This document shows positions 19,260 to 27,639 of a DNA stretch of 64,000 nt, one piece after another. A model generated the notes under the pieces. The model saw only the letters and a list, made by a program, of their open reading frames with translations. It was not told where the DNA came from and searched no databases. Position numbers and translations under genes: made by a program. The stretch lies in contig NZ_JANAVZ010000007.1 of assembly GCF_025195095.1 (NCBI RefSeq), forward strand, positions 165,016 to 229,015, given 5' to 3'. The first letter of the stretch is position 1. Each line of letters begins with the position of its first letter. This DNA is from Paracoccus maritimus. Lineage in GTDB: Bacteria > Pseudomonadota > Alphaproteobacteria > Rhodobacterales > Rhodobacteraceae.

Positions 19260-19591
19260 CCCGCTATTATTCCGAAGCCGAGGTCGTCACCCTGATCGAC
19301 GATCTGACCCAGCCCAGATTGCGGACATTCCTGCACGCCCGAATCGTGCAGCCCGTCGTGACGCCCGAAGGTCCGGGTTTCCGAGAGGCGGACGTGGCGC
19401 GGTTGCAACTGCTGTGCGATCTCAGCGAGGGCTATCAGTTGCCCGAGGATTCGCTGCAACTGGTGATGTCGCTGATCGATCAGTTGAACACCGCGCGCGG
19501 CGACATGCGCGCGCTGATGCGCGCCGTCGCAAGTGAACCCGACGAGGTGCGCATCCGCATCCATCACAGCGTGCGGCAGGTCAGGGACTGA
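19256..19591 (+). CDS. CbpM-like chaperone modulator
   Basis: A 111-residue protein related to CbpM, the MerR-like small protein that binds the J domain of CbpA and inhibits its co-chaperone activity. It begins MTRYYSEAEVVTLIDDLT with a MerR-type N-terminal pattern, then FREADVARLQLLCDLSEGYQ (CbpM-like helix), and ends with a charged tail. The four-base overlap with the CbpA-type gene is the same linkage as in enterobacteria and is the strongest support for the call. Confidence 0.8.
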   Translation: MTRYYSEAEVVTLIDDLTQPRLRTFLHARIVQPVVTPEGPGFREADVARLQLLCDLSEGYQLPEDSLQLVMSLIDQLNTARGDMRALMRAVASEPDEVRIRIHHSVRQVRD

Positions 19592-19619
19592 CATCCGCCG
19601 GTTGCGGGCGCAGTCACAG

Positions 19620-19663
19620 GTCACGGAATCGTCACGCGAATGTCGCGAAAGCGTCGCCTGGTC
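19620..19663 (+). promoter_or_regulatory. four 11-bp direct repeats, candidate Pho box
   Basis: Consecutive 11-mers gtcacggaatc (19620), gtcacgcgaat (19631), gtcgcgaaagc (19642) and gtcgcctggtc (19653) keep GTCAC/GTCGC in exact 11-bp register. PhoB binds tandem 11-bp units with a TGTCA-type core. The array ends 45 bp before the start of a secreted phytase/esterase-like gene, the expected kind of target. The match to the core is approximate. Confidence 0.45.
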
Positions 19664-19708
19664 ACGCCAGAACGCATGGGACACCCTGAAATCCGGAGGT
19701 TATTTCCC

Positions 19709-21874
19709 ATGCGTCTGATGCTGACGTCCCTGATCGCGCTGACGGCCGCGGCGCCGGCCGCCCTGTCACAAGATGCTGGCAGTTCCGTCTTCAACCGCAT
19801 CGCCAGCTTCGCCACCGCGATGAACATCGCCGAGGGCGAAGATCGCGCCGCCGAAAACAGCGCCGAGATCATGGTCGCGACCGAAGACGGCAACAGGCTG
19901 ATCTATTCCGACAGCCCGCTGGAATCGTTGGGGATGATCGACATCAGCGATCCTGCCGCGCCGATGCCTTTGGGTCATATCGCGATGGGGGGCGAGCCCA
20001 CGACCGCCGTTGTCGTCGGATCGACCGCGTTCGTCGGGGTGAACACTTCGGACAGCTTTACCGATCCGTCAGGCGTTCTGCGCAGCGTGAATCTGGACAG
20101 CAAGACCATCACCGACAGCTGCGAGATCGGCGGACAGCCAGACTCGGTTGCGGTCAACAAGGATGGCACCCAGATCGCGATCGCGATCGAGAACGAACGC
20201 GACGAGGATCTGAATGATGGCGCAATCCCGCAGATGCCTGCCGGTTTCGTGGTGACCATCCCGGTCGATGCCGGCGCCGCCGACTGTGCCGGGCTGCAGA
20301 AGATCGACATAACCGGTCTTGCCGAGGTCGCGGGCGACGATCCCGAGCCGGAATACCTGTCCTATAACGAGGCCGGCGATCTGGCGGTCACGTTGCAGGA
20401 AAACAACCACATCGTCATCGTTTCGAACGGTCAGGTCGCAAGTCATTTCAGCGCCGGAAGCGTCGATCTGAACGGCATCGACACCGAAAGCGACGGTCAG
20501 ATCGACCCCACCGGCAGTCTTGCGGGCATCCCGCGCGAACCCGATGCGGTGGCGTGGCTGGACAACGACCATCTGGTGACCGCGAACGAAGGCGACTGGA
20601 ACGGCGGCAGCCGTGGTTTCACGATCTGGTCCAAAGATGGCAGCGTCGTTTATGACAGCGGCAATCTGCTGGAGCAGAAGCTGATCGAGCTTGGTCATTA
20701 CCCCGACAAGCGCGCGGGCAAGAAGGGTGGCGAGCCCGAGGCGGTCATCACCGCGACCTATGATGGCACGCCGATGATCTTCGTCGCGTCCGAGCGCGGC
20801 AGCATCGTCTTTGCCTTCGACGCGACGGACCCCGCCAACCCGCAACTGATTCAGGCGCTGCCTTCGGGGATCGGGCCGGAAGGTCTGGTGGCGATCCCGC
20901 AGCGCGACCTGTTCGCCACCGCGAACGAAACCGATCTGGGCGCGGACGGCGCGGCGCGCGCGCATGTCATGATCTATCAGCGCCAGCAGGCACCGGCGGC
21001 CTATCCCCAGATCACCTCGGCCGGCGCCGATGAACTGATCCCATGGGGGGCGTTGTCGGCACTGACGATCGATCCGGCAGATCCAACGCGGCTTTATGCA
21101 GTCAGCGACAGCGTCTATTCCGCCGCACCTGCGATTTTCACCATCGACGCATCGCAGCAGCCTGCGCGGATCACCGCACGCACCATCGTCACCCGCGACG
21201 GACAACCGGCAGAGAAGCTTGATCTGGAAGGTATCGTCTCGGACGGGCAGGGCGGGTTCTGGCTTGCCTCGGAGGGGAACACTGAAAAAGAGGTGCCGCA
21301 TGCCGTTCTGCACGTCGATACATCCGGCGCGATCATTCAGGAAATCGGATTGCCCAATGCGCTGGCCGCGCATGAAAGGCGCTTCGGCTTCGAAGGTATC
21401 GAGATGGTCGATGGCAAGCTGTGGCTGGCCGTTCAGCGAGAATGGGGCGACGACCCGGAAGGACATGTGAAGCTGCTGCAGCTGGATCCGTCGAGCGGCG
21501 ATTGGTCCGGCGTGCACTATCCGATCGAATCGGGGGAAGGTTGGGTCGGCCTGTCGGACCTCGCCGCCCATGATGGCGCTTTGTACGTGATCGAGCGCGA
21601 CAACCTGATCGGCGACAAGGCGGCGCTGAAACAGATCACCCGGATTTCCCTTGCAGAAATGACCCCGGCCCCGCTGGACGCCGAGCTGCCGGTCCTCACC
21701 AAGGACGTCGTTCGCGATCTGCTGCCGGATCTGAAATCGGCCGGGGGTTATGTCGTGGACAAGGTCGAGGGCCTGGCCATCGCCCCAGACGGGACGGTCT
21801 ATGTCGCGACCGACAATGATGGTGTCGATGACAGTTCGGGCGAGACGATGTTCTGGTCCTTCAAGCTGGACTGA
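19709..21874 (+). CDS. secreted esterase-like/phytase-like beta-propeller protein
   Basis: A 721-residue exported protein. ATG at 19709 follows a GGAGGT ribosome site and begins a signal peptide (LTSLIALTAAAPAALS, then QDAGS). The first part is a choice-of-anchor-I-like propeller with repeated LESLGMIDISDPAAPM and PREPDAVAWLDNDHLVTANEGDW patterns. The last part (from about residue 460) fits the esterase-like activity of phytase domain (KLDLEGIVSDGQGGFWLASE, FGFEGIEMVDGKLWLAVQRE). It probably acts on phosphoesters in the periplasm or outside. Catalytic function is not demonstrated from sequence. The repeats upstream suggest phosphate control. Confidence 0.85.
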   Translation: MRLMLTSLIALTAAAPAALSQDAGSSVFNRIASFATAMNIAEGEDRAAENSAEIMVATEDGNRLIYSDSPLESLGMIDISDPAAPMPLGHIAMGGEPTTAVVVGSTAFVGVNTSDSFTDPSGVLRSVNLDSKTITDSCEIGGQPDSVAVNKDGTQIAIAIENERDEDLNDGAIPQMPAGFVVTIPVDAGAADCAGLQKIDITGLAEVAGDDPEPEYLSYNEAGDLAVTLQENNHIVIVSNGQVASHFSAGSVDLNGIDTESDGQIDPTGSLAGIPREPDAVAWLDNDHLVTANEGDWNGGSRGFTIWSKDGSVVYDSGNLLEQKLIELGHYPDKRAGKKGGEPEAVITATYDGTPMIFVASERGSIVFAFDATDPANPQLIQALPSGIGPEGLVAIPQRDLFATANETDLGADGAARAHVMIYQRQQAPAAYPQITSAGADELIPWGALSALTIDPADPTRLYAVSDSVYSAAPAIFTIDASQQPARITARTIVTRDGQPAEKLDLEGIVSDGQGGFWLASEGNTEKEVPHAVLHVDTSGAIIQEIGLPNALAAHERRFGFEGIEMVDGKLWLAVQREWGDDPEGHVKLLQLDPSSGDWSGVHYPIESGEGWVGLSDLAAHDGALYVIERDNLIGDKAALKQITRISLAEMTPAPLDAELPVLTKDVVRDLLPDLKSAGGYVVDKVEGLAIAPDGTVYVATDNDGVDDSSGETMFWSFKLD

Positions 21875-21980
21875 ACATTAACGGCAATATCTGCCGCGGC
21901 GGCCCAGAGGTCGCCGCGGCATCGGTGCCGGACCGGAATCGCCGGGAGCCGATTTTTCAGTTGCAGTCCAAGCCGTGACA

Positions 21981-22040
21981 CCCTATCCCGTGCGGCGGGA
22001 CACCCTTCCCCAACGAAGGGCTTTTAGCTGGAAGGCTGAG
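21981..22040 (+). promoter_or_regulatory. structured 5' leader of serC (serC-motif-like)
   Basis: Two hairpins stand directly before serC: tcccg/cggga at 21986-21990 and 21996-22000, and cccttc/gaaggg at 22003-22008 and 22015-22020. The ccttcc in the second hairpin (22004-22009) is also complementary to ggaagg (22030-22035), the likely Shine-Dalgarno, so two exclusive pairings are possible. A conserved serC leader RNA has been described upstream of serC-serA in alphaproteobacteria; this fits by position and shape, not by a model search. Confidence 0.55.
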
Positions 22041-22044
22041 TCAC

Positions 22045-23190
22045 ATGACTGATCTGACGATCCCGGCCGCGCGGCCGGCAAATCCGCGCTTTTCGTCTGG
22101 CCCATGCGCCAAATTCCCCGAATATGATCTGAACCTGCTGTCCGACGCTCCTCTGGGGCGCTCGCACCGCGCCGCTGTCGGCAAGGCGAAGCTGGCCGAG
22201 GCAATCGACAAGACGCGCGAGGTTCTGGGCGTTCCCGCAGATTACCGCATCGGCATCGTTCCGGCCTCGGATACCGGCGCGGTCGAGATGGCCATGTGGA
22301 CCATGCTGGGCGCCCGCCCCGTCGAGATGCTGGCTTGGGAAAGCTTCGGCGAAGGCTGGGTCACCGACGCGGTCAAGCAGCTGAAGCTGGACGCCACCAT
22401 CCGCAAGGCCGATTACGGCCAGATCGTCGATTTCGCCGAAGTCGATTTCGACAAGGACGTCGTCTTCACCTGGAACGGCACGACCAGCGGCGTGCGTGTG
22501 CCGAATGGGGATGCCATTCCGGCCGACCGCGATGGCCTGACTATCTGCGACGCCACCAGCGCCGCGTTCGCCATGGATCTGCCCTTTGACAAGCTGGATG
22601 TCGTGACCTTCAGCTGGCAGAAAGTGCTGGGCGGCGAGGCCGCGCATGGAATGCTGATCCTGTCACCCCGCGCTGTCGAGCGGCTGGAAAGCTTTACCCC
22701 CGACCGTCCGCTGCCCAAGATCTTTCGCCTGACGAAGGGCAGCAAGCTGATCGAAGGCATCTTCCGTGGCGAGACCATCAACACGCCCTCGATGCTGGCG
22801 GTTGAAGACTATCTGGCGGCCCTGAACTGGGCACAGCAGATCGGTGGGTTGAAAGGCCTGATCGCGCGTGCCGATGCCAATGCGAAAGCTGTTCGCGATT
22901 TCATCGCCGACAAGGATTGGATCGCCGATCTGGCTGATGATCCGGCGACGGCATCGACGACCAGCGTCTGCCTGAAATTCACCGATCCGGCGATCAAGGA
23001 CGGTGCCAGCTTTGCCAAAGCCGTGGCAAAGCGGCTGGAAAAAGAGGGCGTGGCGCTGGATGCCGGTGCATATCGTGATGCGCCTGCCGGGCTGCGGATC
23101 TGGTGCGGATCGACCGTCGAGGCGGCCGATGTCGCGGCGCTGATGCCGTGGATCGAATATGCCTATCGCGCGGAACTGGCCGCGCAGTAA
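22045..23190 (+). CDS. serC: phosphoserine aminotransferase
   Basis: A 381-residue class V aminotransferase converting 3-phosphohydroxypyruvate and glutamate to phosphoserine; it also serves pyridoxine synthesis. It opens with [20 protein letters not shown] of the longer alphaproteobacterial SerC type, with [14 protein letters not shown] (phosphate binding), and the PLP lysine in [14 protein letters not shown]. The start at 22045 is preceded by GGAAGG within the structured leader. serA follows 120 bp downstream, so the two steps of serine synthesis are linked. Confidence 0.95.
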   Translation: MTDLTIPAARPANPRFSSGPCAKFPEYDLNLLSDAPLGRSHRAAVGKAKLAEAIDKTREVLGVPADYRIGIVPASDTGAVEMAMWTMLGARPVEMLAWESFGEGWVTDAVKQLKLDATIRKADYGQIVDFAEVDFDKDVVFTWNGTTSGVRVPNGDAIPADRDGLTICDATSAAFAMDLPFDKLDVVTFSWQKVLGGEAAHGMLILSPRAVERLESFTPDRPLPKIFRLTKGSKLIEGIFRGETINTPSMLAVEDYLAALNWAQQIGGLKGLIARADANAKAVRDFIADKDWIADLADDPATASTTSVCLKFTDPAIKDGASFAKAVAKRLEKEGVALDAGAYRDAPAGLRIWCGSTVEAADVAALMPWIEYAYRAELAAQ

Positions 23191-23205
23191 ATCGCGTCCC
23201 GCGAC

Positions 23206-23256
23206 CGCCGGGGGCTGTCTGCCCCCGGACCCCCGAGGATATTTCTTCAAAGAAGA
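23206..23256. repeat. GC-rich palindromic intergenic element of Rhodobacterales type
   Basis: An 8-bp stem (ccgggggc 23208-23215, gcccccgg 23221-23228) with loop tgtct is followed by acccccgaggatattt and a caaagaaga tail. Elements with this hairpin plus the gaggatattt...aagaa pattern recur in many Rhodobacterales intergenic spacers, often after stop codons. Here it sits between serC and serA and may attenuate or process the operon transcript. Only one copy was noticed in the window. Confidence 0.6.
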
Positions 23257-23310
23257 TGATCAGTCACCTGCGAGGCACGGGCCCGGGTGCAGTATATGAG
23301 GATGAATCAC

Positions 23311-24900
23311 ATGCCGAAGGTTCTTGTATCGGACAAGCTGTCGGAAACCGCCGTCCAGATCTTTCGCGACCGTGGGGTCGAGGTGGATTACCTGCCCGAT
23401 CTGGGCAAGGACAAGGAAAAGCTGGCCGAGGTGATCGGCCAGTATGACGGTCTGGCGATCCGTTCGGCCACGAAGGTTACGGACAAGCTGCTGGCGAACG
23501 CGACCAATCTGAAGGTCGTGGGCCGCGCGGGGATCGGGGTCGACAATGTCGATATTCCGGCCGCCTCGAAGAAGGGGGTGATCGTGATGAATACGCCCTT
23601 CGGCAACTCGATCACCACGGCGGAACATGCCATCGCGATGATGTTCGCGGTGGCGCGGCAATTGCCTGAAGCCAGCGCCAGCACCCATGCCGGCAAATGG
23701 GAAAAGAGTCGCTTCATGGGGGTCGAGTTGTTCAACAAGACGCTTGGCGTGATCGGGGCGGGCAATATCGGTTCCATCGTGATCGACCGGGCGCTGGGGC
23801 TGCACATGAAGGTTCTGGCCTTCGATCCCTTCCTGTCGGAAGAGCGCGCCAAGGAGATGGGCGTGACCAAGGTCGAGCTGGACGATCTTCTGGGCAAATC
23901 GGATTTCATCACCTTCCACGTACCGCTGACCGACAAGACGAAAAATATCCTGTCGCGCGAGAATATCGCCAAGCTGAAAAAGGGCGTGCGCGTTGTGAAC
24001 TGCGCCCGTGGTGGCCTTGTCGACGAAGAGGCCCTGGCCGAGGCGCTGAAGGATGGCCGCGTTGCAGGCGCCGCGTTCGACGTGTTCGCGGTCGAGCCTG
24101 CGACCGAAAGCCCGCTGTTCAATCTGCCGAATGTCGTCGTGACGCCGCATCTGGGCGCCTCGACCACCGAAGCGCAGGAAAACGTGGCGCTGCAGGTGGC
24201 CGAGCAGATGTCGGACTACCTGCTGACCGGTGCGGTGCAGAACGCGCTGAACATGCCTTCGGTCACCGCCGAGGAAGCCGCCGTCATGGGGCCGTGGATC
24301 AAGCTGGCCAGCCATCTGGGCGCCTTCGTCGGGCAGATGACGGACGAGCCGATCAAGGCAATCAACGTTCTTTATGACGGCGTCGTGTCCGAGATGAACC
24401 TGAATGCGCTGAACGCCTCGGTCATCGCGGGCGTAATGAAGGCGACCAATCCGGATGTGAACACCGTTTCGGCACCGGTCATCGCCAAGGATCGCGGCAT
24501 CCAGATCGCCACGACGCGTCAGGATCAGGCGGGGGTGTTTGAAGGCTATATCAAGCTGACCGTTGTCACGGCCGAGCGCGAACGGTCGATTGCCGGGACC
24601 GTTTTCAGCGACGGAAAGCCGCGCTTCATCCAGATCCGTGGCATCAACATCGACGCCGAAGTGGGCGAGCATATGCTGTATACGCGCAACAAGGACGTGC
24701 CGGGGGTCATCGGCGCGCTTGGCGGAACATTGGGCGATCTGGGGGTGAATATCGCGAACTTCACGCTGGGTCGGGCCGCGAACGGCGACGATGCCATCGC
24801 AATCCTGTATCTGGATGCGGCGATCAGCGACGAGGCGCTGGCTGCGCTGCAGGCGACGGGCAAGTTCCTGCAGGCCCGCAGGCTTCAATTCGAGGTCTGA
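23311..24900 (+). CDS. serA: D-3-phosphoglycerate dehydrogenase, long form
   Basis: SerA oxidises 3-phosphoglycerate, the first step of serine synthesis. The 529-residue long form has an N-terminal catalytic and NAD-binding region (LGVIGAGNIGSIV Rossmann motif; catalytic Arg in NCARGGLVDEEAL, Glu in DVFAVEP, His in TPHLGASTTEAQEN), an intervening allosteric-type domain, and a C-terminal ACT domain (NKDVPGVIGALGGTLGDLG) that usually senses serine. ATG at 23311 is chosen because MPKVLVSDKL is the family start; an in-frame GTG at 23287 would add eight residues. Confidence 0.95.
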   Translation: MPKVLVSDKLSETAVQIFRDRGVEVDYLPDLGKDKEKLAEVIGQYDGLAIRSATKVTDKLLANATNLKVVGRAGIGVDNVDIPAASKKGVIVMNTPFGNSITTAEHAIAMMFAVARQLPEASASTHAGKWEKSRFMGVELFNKTLGVIGAGNIGSIVIDRALGLHMKVLAFDPFLSEERAKEMGVTKVELDDLLGKSDFITFHVPLTDKTKNILSRENIAKLKKGVRVVNCARGGLVDEEALAEALKDGRVAGAAFDVFAVEPATESPLFNLPNVVVTPHLGASTTEAQENVALQVAEQMSDYLLTGAVQNALNMPSVTAEEAAVMGPWIKLASHLGAFVGQMTDEPIKAINVLYDGVVSEMNLNALNASVIAGVMKATNPDVNTVSAPVIAKDRGIQIATTRQDQAGVFEGYIKLTVVTAERERSIAGTVFSDGKPRFIQIRGINIDAEVGEHMLYTRNKDVPGVIGALGGTLGDLGVNIANFTLGRAANGDDAIAILYLDAAISDEALAALQATGKFLQARRLQFEV

Positions 24901-24910
24901 GAGCGCGTTC

Positions 24911-24936
24911 GCGCGCCGCTGGTTCTGGCGGCGCGC
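24911..24936 (+). terminator. GC-rich hairpin after serA
   Basis: Nine-bp perfect stem gcgcgccgc (24911-24919) and gcggcgcgc (24928-24936) with an 8-nt loop, eleven bases after the serA stop. No T-run, so it is a possible terminator or 3'-end stabiliser. Confidence 0.45.
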
Positions 24937-24985
24937 AACCCATGGGGCGGCAATTGCGTTATGCACACATGACGGATGAGGCGGC

Positions 24986-25708
24986 ATGACACTTTATGCG
25001 ATCGGCGATGTCCACGGTCAGCTTGACCTTCTGAAGGCGGCGCATGAGCGGGTCTTTCGCGATGGCGGACGTGACGCCCTGATCGCGCATGTGGGCGATC
25101 TGATCGACCGTGGCCCCGATTCGTGTGGCGTTGTCGAATATCTGCTTCAGGGCAGTCTTTCGGGTCGTCCGTGGATCGTCACCCGTGGCAATCACGACCG
25201 TTTCCTGCCGGCGTTCCTGCGCAGCCCGGACTGGGTCGATCCCGGTCTAAGCTCTGGTCGGCACTGGGTCGATCATTCTGGGCTGGGGGCCGCGGCGACG
25301 CTGGCATCCTATGGGCTGGACCCGACGATGCCGCGCGATCGTCTGCTGGCCGAGGCAAGGCGCGCCGTGCCGGAACGTCATGCGGACTTTCTGGCCGCGT
25401 TGCCACTCTGGTTCCTGCATCGCGAGGCGCTGGTCGTTCACGCGGGTATCCGGCCGGGCAGGGATCTGCAGCAGCAGGTCGAGCAGGATCTGGTCTGGAT
25501 CCGCGAAGGCTTTCTGGACAGCAAGGCCGATCACGGACCCTTGGTCGTGCATGGCCACACGGCGATCGATACCGCAAGCCATCATGGCAACCGGCTGAAC
25601 ATCGACGGCGGGGCCGCATATGGACGACCGCTTTGTGCCGTTGCGATCGAAGACCGGACGGTGCATCTGTTGACTGATGACGGGCGCGTGCCCGTCCTGC
25701 CGGAGTAA
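24986..25708 (+). CDS. PPP-type metallophosphatase (serine/threonine phosphatase or ApaH-like)
   Basis: A 240-residue calcineurin-like phosphoesterase with all PPP metal motifs: YAIGDVHGQLDLL, HVGDLIDRGPDS, VTRGNHDRF, VVHAGIRPG and VVHGHT. This set is shared by bacterial PrpA/PrpB protein phosphatases and by ApaH-like Ap4A hydrolases; the short length favours the PrpA-like group. Probably cytoplasmic. It ends four bases before the CreA gene, so the two are probably co-transcribed. Confidence 0.87.
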   Translation: MTLYAIGDVHGQLDLLKAAHERVFRDGGRDALIAHVGDLIDRGPDSCGVVEYLLQGSLSGRPWIVTRGNHDRFLPAFLRSPDWVDPGLSSGRHWVDHSGLGAAATLASYGLDPTMPRDRLLAEARRAVPERHADFLAALPLWFLHREALVVHAGIRPGRDLQQQVEQDLVWIREGFLDSKADHGPLVVHGHTAIDTASHHGNRLNIDGGAAYGRPLCAVAIEDRTVHLLTDDGRVPVLPE

Positions 25709-25712
25709 GCCG

Positions 25713-26183
25713 ATGCTGCGATCTTTCATCCTTTCGATGTGTCTTGTTCCCTTTGCCGCAAGTGGACAGGAAGTCGGCAAGGTCGGGGTGGACTGGGTCG
25801 GAAACGACATCGTTGTCGAGGCGATCCGCGATCCCAAGGTTGGCGGGGTGACCTGTCATCTGGCCTATTTCGAACGCTCGGTGCTGGATCGTCTCAGCCA
25901 GGGAAACTGGTTCGAGGACCCGTCGAACAGCGCCATCGAATGCGCGCAGACCGGACCCATCGATCTGAGCCAGATCCAACGCGGCGAGGACGGTGAGGAC
26001 GTGTTCAGGGAAGGTCGGTCGTTGATCTTCAAGTCGCTGCGCGTCAAGCGGATCTATGACGAGGAAAATCGCGTTCTGATCTATCTCGCCCACGCCAACG
26101 AGGTGACCGAGGGCTCGGCGAAAATGGCGATATCGACGGTGCCGCTGTTTGATGCGACTGTTTCGAACGCGCCCTCGGAATAG
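25713..26183 (+). CDS. creA: CreA family periplasmic protein
   Basis: A 156-residue exported protein matching enterobacterial CreA in pattern: an N-terminal signal peptide (MLRSFILSMCLVPFAASG, then QEVGKV), NDIVVEAIRDPKVGGVTCHL, a CAQTGPIDLS block, SLIFKSLRVKRIYDEENRVL, and EGSAKMAISTVPL near the end. Two cysteines are conserved. CreA's molecular role is unknown; the name comes from the E. coli creABCD locus. No other cre gene is present here; it sits behind a PPP phosphatase. A 13-residue tail follows the conserved end. Confidence 0.88.
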   Translation: MLRSFILSMCLVPFAASGQEVGKVGVDWVGNDIVVEAIRDPKVGGVTCHLAYFERSVLDRLSQGNWFEDPSNSAIECAQTGPIDLSQIQRGEDGEDVFREGRSLIFKSLRVKRIYDEENRVLIYLAHANEVTEGSAKMAISTVPLFDATVSNAPSE

Positions 26184-26320
26184 GCGCGCGCCGAGCGAGA
26201 CATCGCAATCTGCCTGCGTTTGATGCAAAATACGGGCGATCCGGTGGACAGAATCGCCGCGCGGGATTAGAACCGCGTCCAGTCAGGCGACATGTCATGT
26301 CTGGTTATGGAAATATCGGG

Positions 26321-26653
26321 ATGCAGACACATAATCGCATAGCGAAATTCAGTCTTGGTCAGGTCGTCCGGCATCGGGACAGGCCGTTCCGCGGCGTGAT
26401 CTTCGATGTGGACCCCGAATTCGCCAATACCGAGGAATGGTACGAATCGATCCCCGAAGATGTGCGGCCTGACAAGGACCAGCCCTTCTATCATCTTTAT
26501 GCCGAGACGGAGGCCACCTATTACGTCGCTTACGTGTCCGAGCAGAACCTTGTGCCCGATGCGTCAGGCGAACCCCTGGAACATCCCGATGTGCCGGACA
26601 TGTTCGGTGACTTCAGGGACGGTCGCTATCCGCTGGTCGGCCATCTGAACTGA
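26321..26653 (+). CDS. hspQ: heat shock protein HspQ (YccV-like)
   Basis: A 110-residue protein of the HspQ/YccV-like hemimethylated-DNA-binding fold family. The core KFSLGQVVRHRDRPFRGVIFDVDPEF followed by DQPFYHLYAETEATYYVAYVSEQNL is diagnostic. In enterobacteria HspQ is a Lon substrate and specificity enhancer. The ATG at 26321 matches the start of E. coli HspQ relative to the KFGIGQ core; ATG at 26297 would add eight residues. No clear heat-shock promoter was recognised. Confidence 0.9.
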   Translation: MQTHNRIAKFSLGQVVRHRDRPFRGVIFDVDPEFANTEEWYESIPEDVRPDKDQPFYHLYAETEATYYVAYVSEQNLVPDASGEPLEHPDVPDMFGDFRDGRYPLVGHLN

Positions 26654-26714
26654 GCCTTCCTTGGCGGTCGGTCAGCGCCGGTTCGTTGTCCGATGCAAAT
26701 GCGTTCCTGGCGGT

Positions 26715-27215
26715 TCAGTGCGACGCTTCATCGTAGGCAAAGGGTACGCTGAAGGCCAGAAAGTTTCGGCTTTCTTCACGATAGTAGCAAAGCGCCTGCG
26801 TCAGATCCTGGATCAGATACCAGCCGAAGCCGCCCTCGGGCAGGTCGGGGAATTCCGCTGTGGGCAAGATGCGCGGCAGGATGCAATCATCCGGCAGCGA
26901 TGCGCCGTCATCGGTGATCGCGCAGGCAAGCCCGCTGTCGTGCCTGACGATGCAGAGATGGATGGACGGTGTACGCGACCGAACGGCGTCGCCGGTCCCG
27001 GCATGCTCGGTGACATTGTTCAGCACCTCGGCCAGAACCAGTTCCAGCCGACCCAACGTGTCCTCGCTGACGTCTTCGCGGAACCGCTGACGGATATCCC
27101 CAAGCGTATCGCGGACCGTCTGTGGATGCGCCCTCAGCACGCGATGAAACATTGGCTGCGTGCGCGCCGTGGCGCGGCCCTGGATTTCGGCGTTCTGCCG
27201 TGGGTTGGAGGTCAT
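26715..27215 (-). CDS. RsbW-like anti-sigma factor/serine kinase ATPase
   Basis: A 166-residue GHKL-fold protein of the anti-sigma (RsbW/SpoIIAB) type. The N box is LVLAEVLNNVTEHAG, the G1 box AITDDGASLP, and the G2 box GGFGWYLI. It overlaps the STAS-domain gene by four bases, a classical partner-switch pair in which this kinase would phosphorylate the STAS protein. No sigma factor or PP2C phosphatase gene is adjacent, so the output is unknown. The N-terminal 25 residues are polar and not conserved. Confidence 0.87.
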   Translation of the reverse strand: MTSNPRQNAEIQGRATARTQPMFHRVLRAHPQTVRDTLGDIRQRFREDVSEDTLGRLELVLAEVLNNVTEHAGTGDAVRSRTPSIHLCIVRHDSGLACAITDDGASLPDDCILPRILPTAEFPDLPEGGFGWYLIQDLTQALCYYREESRNFLAFSVPFAYDEASH

Positions 27216-27544
27216 TCCCTTTTTTCCTCGTTCTCGGTTTCGGGGCGGATGTCGAAGACCGTGTCCATGCGTGTCAGCCGGAATACGCGTTCGACATTGG
27301 GTGTCAGTCCTTTCAGGATCAGCGGCATGTCCTCGGGCAGGGCCTTGCGCAGGGCGATCATCGCGCCCAGGCCGGAACTGTCCATGAACTCAACCGCGCG
27401 CATCCGCATTTCGACCGGCTTTCGGTGCCGGACGATGGTCTCGCGCAGCTTGTCCTTGAAGCGCGTCGCGATCGCCGCGTCGATCCGGGCCTCGTTCACC
27501 GTGATGACAAGATGGGTGTCGGTGTCGGTGACCAGCAACTGCAT
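27212..27544 (-). CDS. STAS-domain anti-sigma factor antagonist (RsbV/SpoIIAA-like)
   Basis: A 110-residue single STAS domain. It begins MQLLVTDTDTHLVITVNEARIDA (residues 1-23) and has the regulatory serine motif VEFMDSSGLGAMIAL, where the first serine of DSSGLG is the usual phosphorylation site. A charged tail follows from about residue 95. It is translationally coupled to the RsbW-like kinase downstream. The pair diverges from the thiolase gene across a 95-bp spacer. Confidence 0.9.
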   Translation of the reverse strand: MQLLVTDTDTHLVITVNEARIDAAIATRFKDKLRETIVRHRKPVEMRMRAVEFMDSSGLGAMIALRKALPEDMPLILKGLTPNVERVFRLTRMDTVFDIRPETENEEKRE

Positions 27545-27639
27545 ATACGTCCCTCGCTTTGCGTTCCTGCTGTCACGACTAGACGCAAAAGGTTACGATC
27601 CGGTAAGCGTGCTCAGCAAAGCCGGGGGAGAAATCGAGG

